A DNA stretch of 64,000 bases from NCBI RefSeq assembly GCF_018320785.1, contig NC_054876.1, forward strand, positions 9,986,712 to 10,050,711, given 5' to 3'. The position numbers and the translations under genes were made by a program. The DNA is from Cheilinus undulatus. Its lineage: Eukaryota > Chordata > Actinopteri > Labriformes > Labridae. Positions within the stretch are counted from its first letter, which is position 1, and every line of letters starts with the position of its first letter. Positions 1 through 12,800 of this stretch are shown in pieces. A model generated the notes under the pieces. The model had not been told where the DNA came from, made no database searches, and saw only the letters and a program-made list of their open reading frames with translations.

Positions 1-870
1 TTTCCCTTTCTGTGATTCTTTTTTCTTTTTTTGGAAAGGAAATTAAACTGAGTCAATGTGGTAAGTTTTTTTAGATATGGGGAAGTAGAGCTACAGGCTT
101 CCTTGTAAACTTTACAGATCAACTTGTTTCTTCCAATTGCAATGTGTAATAATGTTCAAATTTACATGTAGTCTGCACAAAATTATAACCTGTAATTCAA
201 CAGAGGCTAACCATGAGCTGCTTGTGACTCACATAAGTCTTCCCAAGATAGCTGCAGGTGTACCCTCTGAAATAAACAGTCAGTGGCACATCCAGTCTGT
301 GTATGTAGCTGGTGTATCTGTGATGGCAGTAGCCTCACATGTAGCCATAGACTTTGCATACACTGTGATCAGTTCTCTGATTACTGATGGTAATATCAGA
401 CTGACTGTTAATGCAGATTAAAGGAAATGAGAAAATTGATGGTTTTGGTTTGCATCAGGCAACTGACAGCATGACATGCTTTAGGTCACAAGACTGATGT
501 TGCACATCCTGGAATGTGAGTATCACACAGCAGCTGTGATGGTAAACAAGTCATTATTCAGCCCTTGTACAATGTGCAATCTTTAGGAGTGTATTTTGGA
601 CAAAAAAAAAAATATATATAATATGAAGATTTTCCAATCCTCCATGCCGCCTTGAAATGTTACAACCTTAAGGTTTACCATCTGTTCAGCAAGCTGAATG
701 TTGTGAATGTAATATAAAAGAAAAATATGTAAAGAAACTTCTAAACTTCTAAAGGGTGCAATTTTGAAACAGAATCAAAGATAACTAGATCAGAGTTTGG
801 TCAAAGTGGCTATTGCCTCTGTGTAACTATCTCAGCAATCCCTGTAAGCTTTACGTTAGGAATACATAGC
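1..870. other. No recognisable gene; noncoding
   Basis: AT-rich sequence. A 94-codon open frame at 137-421 matches no family I recognise and has no convincing splice sites or start context. I treat it as chance or an old decayed sequence. This stretch is probably intron or upstream sequence of EURL, whose first coding exon is not in the window. Confidence 0.5.
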
Positions 871-1300
871 TATTGGCATGCTATCTGTATTGGCGGATAA
901 TGGCTTAAAAAGTGAATTATCGGTATTGGTAGATAGACATTTATAGCAAAATATAAGCTGTAAATACCGGCAAAAGTTCTTCTGTCCATATCAGCTGTAA
1001 TTATTGGCCCAACAAACAAATAAGTTGGTGGAGTTTTTGGCTTGAATAATAGACCTACATCAGCTGAAGTCTTTTTCTTTATTCCTCATCATTCCCTACA
1101 CTTTAAAGCCTGTTTTGAGGACTGAGTTTTGTTAATCTGCCCATCCTCAAACCTTAATGTGTGTATTTTAAGGATTGATTTTATGTCTTAACTACATTTA
1201 ATATCAGCACTGATATTGGTATCGCCTAAAATGAATATGTAAATTTTGGTAAATTGAATACTGGCAAAAATCCAATATCGTACTTCCCCATTCTACATAC
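871..1300. repeat. Old copy of a dispersed AT-rich MITE-like family
   Basis: The stretch shares a run of short blocks with 6161-6389, 23390-23555 and 60930-61145. In order these are a block with 'CACTTTA', then 'GTTTTRAGGACTG', then 'TATCAGNATTGG', then 'TGTAAAT..TTGAA..CCAATAT'. Terminal repeats are too decayed here to set borders. It is likely a member of the hAT-type MITE family whose best copy is at 6161-6389. Confidence 0.45.
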
Positions 1301-4300
1301 ACACTATCAGCAGTCTGTCTCTGGACAATCTCTCCATGTATTCCTTGTCAACATGTTTGTTTTGCAGTCATGAGAAGAGTTAACTGCCAGTTAAATGGCC
1401 TGATAGAGAGAGAGAGAAATTTCATCAGATTTTAGGTCTGTCTTGGATTGTATTGCAACCTCCTCTGTCTAATATAGTTCTATATATCATTTCTTTTGGG
1501 CCATAACCTCCAGTCCCCAAAATCATCACTTTTCAAAGAATGACATGAAAATGCAGAATGATTTGAATTATTTAACACTTAAAGGTCATAGACAGCATCT
1601 TTCTTTTTTATTCACTTGATATTTTGTTTAAAAAAAATGTAAAAATCCACTAATAGATGTAAAGAAGGTTGAAAGCAGTAATTTATGAAAAATAAAAAGT
1701 TAGATCGTGAAAAAGGAGATTGGAGTTCATGGTCTGATGCCTATATGTCTGTCCTGACACCTGTTTTCTATCTGAGTTATAGTTAAGGGTTTTGTTCAAA
1801 ACAAATTGAGATGTGATAAAAAAATTTTACAAAACATACCAAGGCTAAAGTCTTTTTAAAGATTTTTGAAATCTTAACCATTTTTTATGCGAGAGACCCC
1901 ACACAATGACAAACAATGCCAGATTTAAGATCTTTTACTGTGTGGTGTGCCATGAGATGACCAGCAGAGCACATATACTAGCAGATTTATTCACCAACAA
2001 CCTTGAAAGCTCGTGCAGTCAAATGTGACTTTAGAGTTTCAGTCAGGAACACTCTGGTCATATATTTTACCATATTATTGCAAAATGGATATATCGTTTA
2101 ACTAAATTTACGCCTCAAATTTATCATTGCCATGGCTGTGTTTGTTGTGCTCTCTCCTTTGGTCAGCTGGCTTCCTGATTGGCTATAATTCTGTTCCATG
2201 TAACACTCCTGCTCACATGTGCTTGTCTATCATTGGTCTCCCACTCAACAGGATTATTGATCATGAATATTAAACATGTTTGATATTTACGATCTCACAT
2301 CACAGGAAACTATCAAGATAATCTTTAGAACCAGCAGATAATCCAGTCTTTGTTAACTTTGGTCAGATAGGGGCCGTCTGACTCTAAATCCACACAGCGA
2401 TTTTGTAGTTATGCCCTGTTTAAGCCAAAGAAGAACTATTCCATCAAAGCTGCACCTTTGACTGGTACATCAAATCAAACAACCAAAACCATTTATTTTA
2501 CGTCAAGTCTTTTTAACATAGTATATACTCGATCATTAATGAAAATGGTCAAATATTGCAGCCCTATGTGAAGAAAAAAAACCCCAAAAAATACTGCTTA
2601 GTTTCTAAATTTTGCATGCAGTTTTTACTCCTTTCTGAGTCTTGTTTCGGTAATCCAGGGCCACTTTATTTCCATTTGATTGAAGCTCCCCAGATTCTAA
2701 TGGGGTTTTATCATTTGTACTTGATCTCAGGAACCACTGCCACTGTGGAATGTACCGGGTGTTTATACCTTACTTTTTTTCCATCGGATCTAAGGGTCTT
2801 TGTTTTTGTTGGTTTTCATCAAATGACAGATTAACCTTGACTCTGTCCTCACAAAAGAGCAGGAAAAAACAAGCCTCTTGCTCATCAATGTTGTTTTGTC
2901 CAGTGTCTCTTGCTGTCACGGCTGAACAATGTTAATTCACCTCCAGTGAATAGCCTGTGTGTACGTGTGTGCTCTTCTGTGTGAAGCCATGAAAGACAGT
3001 AGTGCTAAGCTGCTTAGCTGGAGTGAGGTCTTTGGCTGGTGGTGCACTGGCCTGGTTGTTGGCCAATGATTTCTCTGCTCTGCAAAGTGGTAGTCAGTGT
3101 GTTTTTGTGGTAGTCCAACGACTGGGACTGATCGGATTATTCCACTGCTGTTTGATAGACAGAAAGCTTCTGCGGCTACTAGTGAAGACATTTATTGGCT
3201 GTTCAGTAGGCATTAGTCCCACATACACAACTCACATAGCTTACATACACACTGTGGTTCCTCCATAAATCTAAATCTAATCCACGTGAAGTCTTTCTCT
3301 GGTGCTTGGGTCAATATGCAGAAGCTAAGAATAGCTCACTGCGAACACAGTTGTGTAATGAGCTAAAAACCTTCCTATGCAAAGAGGCATATAAGATGAA
3401 TTAAAGCCGGCTGTCCCACATTTGACTGAAAGGACTGCTTTCTTAGATCCTGCAGGCATAAGGCAAGCTTTCAAAAGACAAGCAAGGTAAAGACAAGAGA
3501 TTGAAATTTTACTGGGAATTAATTCAGACAAAAATTGTCTCAGAGGAAGGAAAGTTGAATCCTTGAAGAGAGTCATTCCGGTCATCAATGTTACCTATGA
3601 CCTTCAGACATCTTAAAAAAGTGGAAGTGAAGCCAAATGCACTTATGTTCTCTCAACAATACACAGTGAGAAACCTTCAATCCTTACATTCAATCTGAAA
3701 TTAGGTTTTTCATCTGAATAGCCTAAGTGTTTTTATTTGTCACGGTATATAAAGAATTGTGATGCTGTCAGTTAAGTGTCCTTAAGCTTGAAATTGTTCA
3801 CAAGCTGAAATAAAAGAAAACGTTAATTCACAATCACGCTTTTTTAAAGATTTATTTGGGGCTTTTGTGCCTTCATTTCTATAAGCCAGTAGATGGAATC
3901 AATAAAATGACATGGAAAAGGGGCCAAATGTTGGATTTCAAATCCAGGATGCCAGTTTTTAGGAAAACAGTCTGTGCTTGGGGCATACAGACACCTCTAT
4001 CACACTTTTTTGAGCACAACCATGAAAAACCACAGTTCTGCCTGCATCTTCTTATAACTTAAGGCCTTCATCATCAAAACTATTTAGTGTAAAACTACCA
4101 AGATGTAAAACAGAAATATGGCTAATGACTTATGGTTGTAGGTGTTCAGACGGTTTGGTCTGTTTGACCAAGAGCAGTGTGAATGCAAACCAAACCGTAT
4201 TCCAAAATGGACCAAGTCCCCCGGACTATTAGGTGTGAAAACGACCTTAGAAATTAAAATCAATTGAACATCTTTCGCATTCTTTACATACATGTTTCAA

Positions 4301-6160
4301 AAATGTTTAAAAATGAATTAAAAAGAACACCCCTGGTTACCTCCATTTTTGATTGTATTGTTTTTATTTGAATGCAACTTTAAAGAAAAAATCTTTCCTG
4401 GTTGGTTTAAGTAAATAACTTTAACGCTGCATGCAATCCTTGAACTGCAGCAAAGAAACTCACTTCAGCCACAGGATGTCCGTTACTAACTTTATCAGAG
4501 TTGGCTGTAGCAGCATAAAGGAAACCACACCAGGAATGTACTTGCGTGTCTCTGTGTGAATGCCTTTCAAACCACACTTCACATCAGAACTTAGCAGTTG
4601 TGATGGTGTATAGATGTTCAAATGTACTGTGGTCATGTGGGAGTAAAGACCTGTTGCTTACTATGCTCATCTGTCTGCTGAGAGAGGCCTGCTTGGTAAC
4701 AGTACCAAAGTGAGCTCTTCAATCTATACAGACAAATAGTGACTAATCCTCTCACCTCTAGCTCTAACATGTTCGACTGTCTGCTGAGAAATGTAGGCCG
4801 TGAGAAGAAGGCCATCACATAAACAAACACCTGTGAGCACTCTCTCACTCAAATCTAATCTGCTATCTTTTGCACATACATAGTTTTCATTCTATCACCC
4901 TCAGTTTTACTTTGTTTATAAAGCCGTGGCCCATTTTCTGCAGAGGTTATTTTAATTTGGGACCACTTGCTGCTTGTTAATTTCCTCTGTGCAGGCTAAA
5001 AAAGTATCTGAGTGACCTGCTTTTAACTGGATCCAGGATACATTATTTTCCTAACTTTATAGAGGAAATTCCAAGCAGCTAAGTTTTAAATATAGAGCAT
5101 GAGTGCATATTCTTGTTTTGCCTTCTTTAGGCTAGATGGTGGTGAAAATATGATTACCATCACTATCATTATTTTTAATTAAATAAGAAGACATTTCACT
5201 TGTACATAGCTGTGATAAGCAGCGTTAAAGTGCTACTTACCGCACTATCATTCATTTTAAGGAATGCTTTTTCTGTAACAAACCACAATTAAAAGAGAAT
5301 AAAGTAGTTTTATATCAAAGTCTCTGACACTCAGATGCTTGTATAAGTTTTTGGGTTCAAGATGAACTGTTTTTTTTTTGTGGGATTTGTTGTTCCTCGG
5401 TATTCCTCATTCAGAAGACTTTAAAATAGGTATTTCTGCAGACGTCTCCACCTCTCTAAACAAAATGTTCAGTGAGAGAAATGAGCTTCAGATCACCCTG
5501 TTAAGATTTTAATCCGGGCTGAAAGTGTGTCAAGCTTCCTCTTCTGTCAGTAAAAGGATTTCTACATTGTCCCAAACCAAAAAGAACTTTAAAGCAACAT
5601 TGTTTGGACGTTGTCGGTCAGCAATTTAATATGCCAGGATTCTGATGGATTGATCATAGGGGGTTCAGTGAAGTATCTTCATGTATCCTCAGAACAAATG
5701 TTAGTCAGGAGGGAATAGTGTGCTTTTTCTTGAATTAATGTTGGGCTGCAGTTAATGCTGACAATACATCTATTTCTACTAGATCCACTGATTATGACAA
5801 TTAGGGGCATTACCAATAAAGATGTTTAGAATAATAATTCAGCCAGTTCTACTATCTATTTTGTATTTTTTATTGCTTCTTTTGTGTAAGACTCCTACTA
5901 TACCAACATTTTCTCTCATGTTTGAAAACAGATCAGAGTTTGTCTAACTAGTCACCACTTCTCTGTGATTTTTTTACACAATTAATCAGCTGCATAAACT
6001 GGATACAAGCATTGACTTGACACAACAAATGTTAAACTGATGCATAGATGCATCCCCACTATGTGTCTCCCATTGTGTTTCTAAGACGTACCTGTCTGTT
6101 CATGCACAAACTAAGTCCCAGGGTGATGCTGACTGGGGAGCATCACGTGATGGTTGCCAC
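1301..6160. other. No recognisable gene; noncoding
   Basis: No exon with family resemblance and no complete transposon was seen on either strand. Open frames here (for example near 2556-2935, 3002-3268 and the minus strand at 3325-3588) are short and unlike known proteins. I looked for the missing N-terminal EURL exon, which should encode paired Cys-x-x-Cys motifs, and did not find it. Confidence 0.5.
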
Positions 6161-6389
6161 TAGGGCTGCATGATATCGGTGTGATACTGGTATGATATTG
6201 CTACCACAGATATTATTATATTAAAAAGTGAATTACCAGTTATGTCATTATTCATCATCACTCCTTGCACTTTAGAGTGGGTTTTAAGGACTGGGGTTTA
6301 AGGTTTGAACAATATTTAAAAATAGGTATCTATATCAGTATTGGCTGAAATAATTTTGTAAATATTGAATCCAGTATGATGCATCCCTA
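6161..6389. mobile_element. hAT-type MITE, 229 bp
   Basis: The ends are imperfect inverted repeats: TAGGGCTGCATGATAT on the left, and the reverse complement of the right end reads TAGGGATGCATCATAC. Flanking 8-mers GTTGCCAC (6153-6160) and ATTGCTAC (6390-6397) match at 6 of 8 positions, as expected for an aged hAT target-site duplication. No coding capacity. Confidence 0.7.
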
Positions 6390-9324
6390 ATTGCTACCAA
6401 AAAGAGATGTAAAGCCACTTTGTTAATTGCTATCTCAACTGCATAATAGACTGCCACTGAAAAGCATCACAAGCTTCACTGCTAAAATAGAAACTAGTCA
6501 GTTTTGAGGATTCATAGTAGATCCAGCTGTGATTGGGATACCTACAAGAAACCTCAGGAGGTTATGACTGATGACGTTTAGTGTATGCATTAATGCAGAA
6601 TCATCCGTGTCTGCATGATAATGCACAATAGAAATGATTGCTTTGAACAACCTCCCGATTCAGGTTAATATGTAGTTTGTTTTTTCCTACAATCATTAAG
6701 TTTCTATTTCTGTTATTATGGAAGGAAGAGATACTAATTTGTGTGAAAATCAGAGCTCATACCCATGTATAAACTAACAATTTAGCCAATTATTGATACC
6801 GAGACCAGTTATTTTGGCATAGCATCCCCATTGTGCCAACATTTCAGTTGTTGAGAAAACAATTCATTTTGTCAGACAGGTCAATCCTTCTGCCCTGTAG
6901 CATCATGTGATAATGTCGCATTTTCTAAGCCATTAAGTGGTTACGGTTAGGGCAAGGTAGTAGGGTAGGGCATACCTTGGAGCCCAAGCTAAATCCGATG
7001 GTTAGGGTTATTACAGAATGCGGCGTTATTACATAATGTGGCTTTACATGCCCTGTTAAAAAGTCTAATTTAGTTCAGTAGTTACGAGTGTTTGATGCCA
7101 GTAGTACATTGATCAAACACAGATAAACACTGGCTTTTGATTTCTGCCACATAATTATGCCTATGGCCGATGTTTGTCTGAAGTGCCAATATCTATCAAT
7201 ATGGATGTCAAACTGATGATTCAATGCACCCCTAGTGAAAACCTTAATCCTCACAGGGGTTTGCAAGCGAGGCTGCCATTTCCATCCATGTAATTAACAT
7301 TGTAGTACCTTAAAAGGTTAACAGTTTCCACAAAACTGTAGTTTTACTTGAGTTTTTTTTCTCTGTGGCTTCCCCGCTGCTTTGTTCAGTTTGTATTTCT
7401 TGTCCGTAACAAAGCACTTACATGCACCCCTTTGACTGGCAGCTCAAACATTTTTCGCTTGATGACCGGGTATTTTGCATGAAAGCACTTGAGACTGTCT
7501 GTAGTAGCTGTTGTATCTGCTGTGAGAGGCCGTCTGATTTTTGATGTCCAGTAAAACTGTCCAAAGTTTATGTTTGTTATCAGCAGGAATTTTATTGTCA
7601 TCCCTCTCAGGTCCTTTATTGCCTTGCCCTACTTTCGCTCTCTTTAATGAGAAGGTGAGATTGTTTGACATCAGGGATTGAGGTTCAACCACTGTGATGT
7701 CTTGATTATTTTTTCACACAAAGTAATTAATCAGACCATGTGGACCTTTCATTCTGCTTCTCCCTCCGTGTTTGACATGGACAGATAGATGGATAGTACA
7801 CTAATATTCATGAAGTTCTGCTCCATAAAGACAGAGAAATCTGTGCGCCTTCTAAAATTTTTAAAATATGCTTTTTGTGTATGCATAGAGACAGGGTTAA
7901 TCTATTATCCCTGCTATCTGAACGCTCCACTGGCTAATCCACTGCCCAGTAAGCAGCTTTTCCTCAGAGATCACAGCAGGTCAATCTGCCAGTTTAAGCT
8001 CGCTTTCATACTCATTTACTTTTAGTTGCTGTGGCAAGTTCAATGGGTCAGCGGTGTAGTTCTCATTAACTGATGAGTTACTTGCTTTATTTCTTATCAG
8101 CTATTTTATTTACTTATTATATGGCTTAACAACTCTGAGATCGGGTTCAAGGTAATAGATAATCAAGGCCAACCAGCAAAACATGCTTTCTTTTTTTCTC
8201 CTCTACTTTCTTTCTTCTTCTAGTGTATTTTTCTAATCATTTATTTCCCCTTTGTCTTATTTAATTTGTTTAATGCATTTCTAGATTGTAATATTATTTT
8301 ACAGCTGTTTTGTTTTGTATTTTGTTTTGTACTGTCCTGCACAATTGTTTTGGTAGATGGAAAAGGATTGAAAAAACAGACTAAAAGTTGCACAGCTGAA
8401 AAAAAAAAATAGAAGAGCATGCGGATGTGGTCTACAAAGGTAGAAAGGGGGCAACAAACACAGGAGTTTGACCTGTTAGTAAATATAAACCGCATGCTTT
8501 CTGGTATTTGCTTGTAAATTACACTGCAGGCTAGAACAAGAGGGTCCTGTAATTGCAGCACAATTAGTTTGTCTTTTTTCATACCCCAAAAACCAATTGA
8601 TTGATTGGTGCATAAGCATAATTTCAGTTGACAAAGTTTTTCTTTGGTTGACTGAAGGTCTAATGATGTATTTCTTGTGACCTTATAAGATAAAGCCTTT
8701 TATGAATTTAGAAAAATGTTTAATCAGTTAAGTCTATATCCTTTCTACAAAAAGGGATTCTATGTATTCAAATGGCAGTCGATAAAGTTCTCTTACCAAC
8801 TGGTATAAGCACTCAAGCACACGTCGATGTCCTTAATAGTATATCTTAATTATCATGAGCATGGTTTTAAAGTCGTAAAAGTATGAATAATGCAGCTATA
8901 TTCTCCAGTCAGTTTGTCATGAATACAGGATCTTTATTTTAAAGCTACACTGAAGTGTATGTTGCCATAGGTGTTAATTGTTTCGTGTGTTTTAAAATGC
9001 CCAATGCACCTGCTGCCTTGATATCAATTTCTTATTTCCTGCATTATAGTAACTGAATTCATTTAAAGAGAGACAGTTTTTTGACTAAAAGTAATGACTA
9101 GGTGCTTTCTAATTTGACTAAACTGGGCTGAAATGCTTTGAGGTTTTATAGACTAAGACTTGAACAAAGCCAGAAAGGATAAAATGGCTAAAATGTGACT
9201 AAAGTCTTGTCTGAAGAATGAGATTAAGATTGAATGTAAAACAGCAGCCAAAGTCATTACTAGTCTGTATCTTTCAGTCGCATTTCACTTGTTGACTCAT
9301 GTCTCTCTGTCTGTGTGAATGTAG
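6390..9324. other. No recognisable gene; probable EURL intron
   Basis: AT-rich noncoding sequence directly upstream of the first EURL exon found. The minus-strand frame at 8241-8582 and the frames around 7386-8025 resemble no known protein. The end of the stretch has a pyrimidine-rich tract and an AG at 9323-9324, consistent with a splice acceptor. Confidence 0.5.
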
Positions 9325-9828
9325 GCGTCTCCTCTGCCACCTTGTTGCACTCAAAGTCCCTGCGAGGCCACAGAGACTGCTTTGAGAAATGCCACCTCAT
9401 CGCCAACCAGAAGCTGTCACGTTCCAAGGTCTCCAGAAGTGCCTACGAGGGCATGAAGCTGGCCCTCAGCCAGAAACTGAACCGCATCATCCAGTATGCA
9501 CAGAACAAAGACCCCGTCTCCTCCAACGGCACCAGCAGACGGGGGGCCAAGCTGCTCTGTCTCAGCCAGCAGAGCGACTGCAAGCTGCTGCCCCAGTCAG
9601 ACGCACAGGTACCACGGTACGCCCCCCGCTGGGACACGTGCAAAGCTGCGGGGCTGCCTGATTACGCCATGGGGATGTTGGAGTGCCACACTGCGGAGGA
9701 GCTGGGGCTGCTGCAGGAGTCACAGTCTGATGTTTGGTCTAAAGATGGCAGGAAAGGTCTGCACAGCCGGAAACCATCATCAGGAGGACAGACACAGCAC
9801 AGATACCAGGGACACAGCAGAGATGAAT
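9325..9828 (+). CDS. eurl: EURL exon: conserved N-terminal-half domain
   Basis: The acceptor AG is at 9323-9324 and the donor is AAT|GTGAGA at 9829. The exon is entered with the first base of a glycine codon supplied upstream, and leaves in phase 1. The first 60 codons are the best-conserved block of the family. After that the sequence becomes serine- and glutamine-rich (linker) with a conserved VPRY motif followed by Trp. A second possible donor at 9609 (CAG|GTACCA) would shorten the exon, but the reading frame downstream still looks like EURL, so I prefer 9828. GC content is clearly higher than in the flanks. Confidence 0.85.
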
Positions 9829-12800
9829 GTGAGAACCAGTTCTTTAACCTTAGTTAATTGGTAGATGTCTGTGTTAAACTGAAGCCATAGTTGAAGTTTC
9901 ATTTCTTCTTATGTTGGAAGAACAATGTAGACAACATGATGGCGGCTTTCTCCTCTGTCTAGACATGTTCAGGGCAATATCTGATTTCTCGGAGAATTCA
10001 AAAACCTCTCAGCATTTATCTTTTAAAAGGCAGCAGACAAAACACAAGATGCATTCCTACCCAGTCTTCTTCTGTTGATATCTGCAGAGAAAAGCACACT
10101 TTCTTATAACCCTGAGCTGAGAAACAGAATGGTCTTCTTGTGTATCACCAGTACTAAAGCTTATTATGAGTGCAGTCTTCCCTAAAAGTCCCTTCTTCAG
10201 GTTCTTGAGTTTTAAATGAGATGATAGGCGTTTCACTGATACAGGTCTTAGATTAATTTGTATTCACATCTGTTCTAAAGCTCAAACACTTAATGTTCTG
10301 AGCACTTTAAACCTGCATATTTACAGGAAACTAATACAGTTTACAAGCTAAGGTATTAAAGGAATATGACAAGGATTCTGTATTTTAATTGGTAGGTACA
10401 CAACTTGTTATTAATATCAGCTGTTGTTACAGTAATCAGAGCTATGCTATAGGGACTCAGTTAATTAACATTAATATTGAGGCTGATATGATGACTGATA
10501 CCGTTTTTTTTTTTCAGGAACCATATGCATTTATTATGATGTGCAAAATGCAGCAAAAGCAAAATTGCATGACAGAAATTATGGAAAATAAACATATTAG
10601 CTCTAGCATGAATGAATGAGCTTCATTGTCATTATACAAATGGTACAATGAAATTCAGAATCAGCATATGAAATGGCACCAAGCAATACAGTAGCAGAAG
10701 GAAAACAGGAACTGATTCCATATACTCACTGTGTCAGTGGCACCCAAGCCTGAGTTTTGATTGGCTGCTACTCATATGACACCTAGCCAATCAGATTGGG
10801 TTGTATACAGGACATTATGTGAAAATAAAGCCAGAGGGGAAGACTCGCCTTGCAGTGTAGCCAGAGTAGTTCATTTTTGATTAATCAATTTCCTCCATAA
10901 CCGGCCATTATGCCAAATATCTGCCTCAGTAATCGGCCAGGCAGATAATTGGTCTACCCCTGATTAAAATTGCTCATCACTTGGTTGCACCAGCTATGTA
11001 ACTAAGTTCAAACACAACCTAGTTTGAAACAAAGTTTACAGTTTTAAGGTGTTGCACCTCTGAGATGGTTGAATGTAGGCTTGACTTACAGTTTTTAATT
11101 TTACACCTACCTACTAGTAGGTGTAAAGTCCTTCATATGATGTAATGGTCATGGGATATCATTTTGAAAGGGATAATTTAGAGAATCTCGAGGTACAGAG
11201 GGTTTTAGTTGGTGTTAGCTGTGTAGTGTCGTGATAAATAACATAATTTAAATAAATAATGAAACATTTTTGCTTCCAGTGAGTGAAGTTTATTTTAAAA
11301 TCAATCCACCAAAAGCATACCATTAAATTACTTTGTTATTTCGGTTTCACAGCCTGGATTGACTTGTTAGTTTTACACAGCAGCAAATAAAGGGTGAAGG
11401 CTTTAATTGTCAACAGTTGAATGTTTTGTCACATTTTGCGTATACTTCTGTTTGTGGATCAGTGGCTTTCAGCGCAGGTTGCTTCAGCTGTTTCAAAGAA
11501 AATTAGACATGAGATACTTCAACATAACAAAAACTCCATCAAAAAACTGCTTTTTACTGATTGGTCAAATGAACTGAAAACATAATTTTATAACAATATT
11601 TTGGTTAGTTTGAATACCACGCAGGATGCACCTTTGTTGTTAATGTATCATTGGACTAAAGTCCTGTTTTGTCGTAAACAGCTCCAGCTGTGGACATAGC
11701 GCATTTCGGTTCACATGGGCTGTCTGCTGCCTGTCTCCCTCGTTTACCAGGCTACATAATATCAGATTAAACACTAATAGAACTCGTCACTGGCCAGAGA
11801 CAAAAATTCACAAGAAGAAAAGAGGGGAAGGTTTTGCTCCTCTGCCTCACAACTCTTCCACCATCAGCAACGACAAGTGTTTTGATTGGTCAGATTTGTG
11901 CTCATTAGAGCGACACTTTGAAAAAATGGAACCAGTTAAAAAAAATATCAGCCACTGTTGTTGTGAAAACTTGCACTGATTTGTCACATGCTTGGAAAAA
12001 TATATTTCATGCTAACTATTGGCATGTTTAGTGTGCAAGAGCTTTCTTTAACTGTGTGCTTTTACATGTACTGCTGCAGTTTTGCTGAGCAGATTGCATC
12101 ATTAGGCTTTTAATTAAACTGTGGGTGGAAAGAAGTGTATGAATTGCTGCATCATGTAGATAAAATTAAGTTTATTTGTATAAGCTTTAACACATCAAAC
12201 ATGGGTCAACTGTCATAGCTTTCAAGGTAAAATACTTGAATATCGATATAATGCTTGAAAAGTGCTTCATTTCCATAATCTAGTGTAAAAATGACATCTA
12301 GAACTATGTAGCAACAATTAAAACCTTCATTTCCTTTCAGCCGAACCGTAAGTCATAAATCTGCCTGATCTCCTGTGTATACTCACAAAACATCAAAACA
12401 TCTGTACTCTAAGTGGGGAAAGCTGAAGAGCAGATGTTTTTACAACGGACACAGAGACCATGACGGAGCTGTGGCTGAGCCAGATGCTGTTTATGCTTAA
12501 TGTGATTAATTAAAACCTGTTTCTTTTCTTCCAGTGTCTAAAATGAGTGTGGATGAACTCCATCAGCTGAACACCCAGCTACTGATGCAGCTACAGAGTA
12601 AGTCCATTATTCTCTGTCTTTATTCAGTTGTGCATTGCAGTAACAGAACCCAAACTTTGACATAAAAGTTTGTATCATCAAGATTTTAAGCTGAACGTTG
12701 TTTGTTACCCCCAATCTGTAATGCTCCTGTCTAATAGATGCCCTTTATAGATTCATGTTGCCTCCAGGAGAAAGCAGAATTAGTACACTGTGTTTACACT

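Noticed and set aside
137-421. 94-codon open frame at the window start
   Set aside because: Not recognised as any family and has no convincing start or splice context.
6940-7010. GGTTAGGG-like words as a second telomere repeat
   Set aside because: Units are scattered and imperfect, not tandem.
8241-8582. 113-codon minus-strand frame
   Set aside because: Low-complexity hydrophobic and Phe-rich text with no homologous motif.
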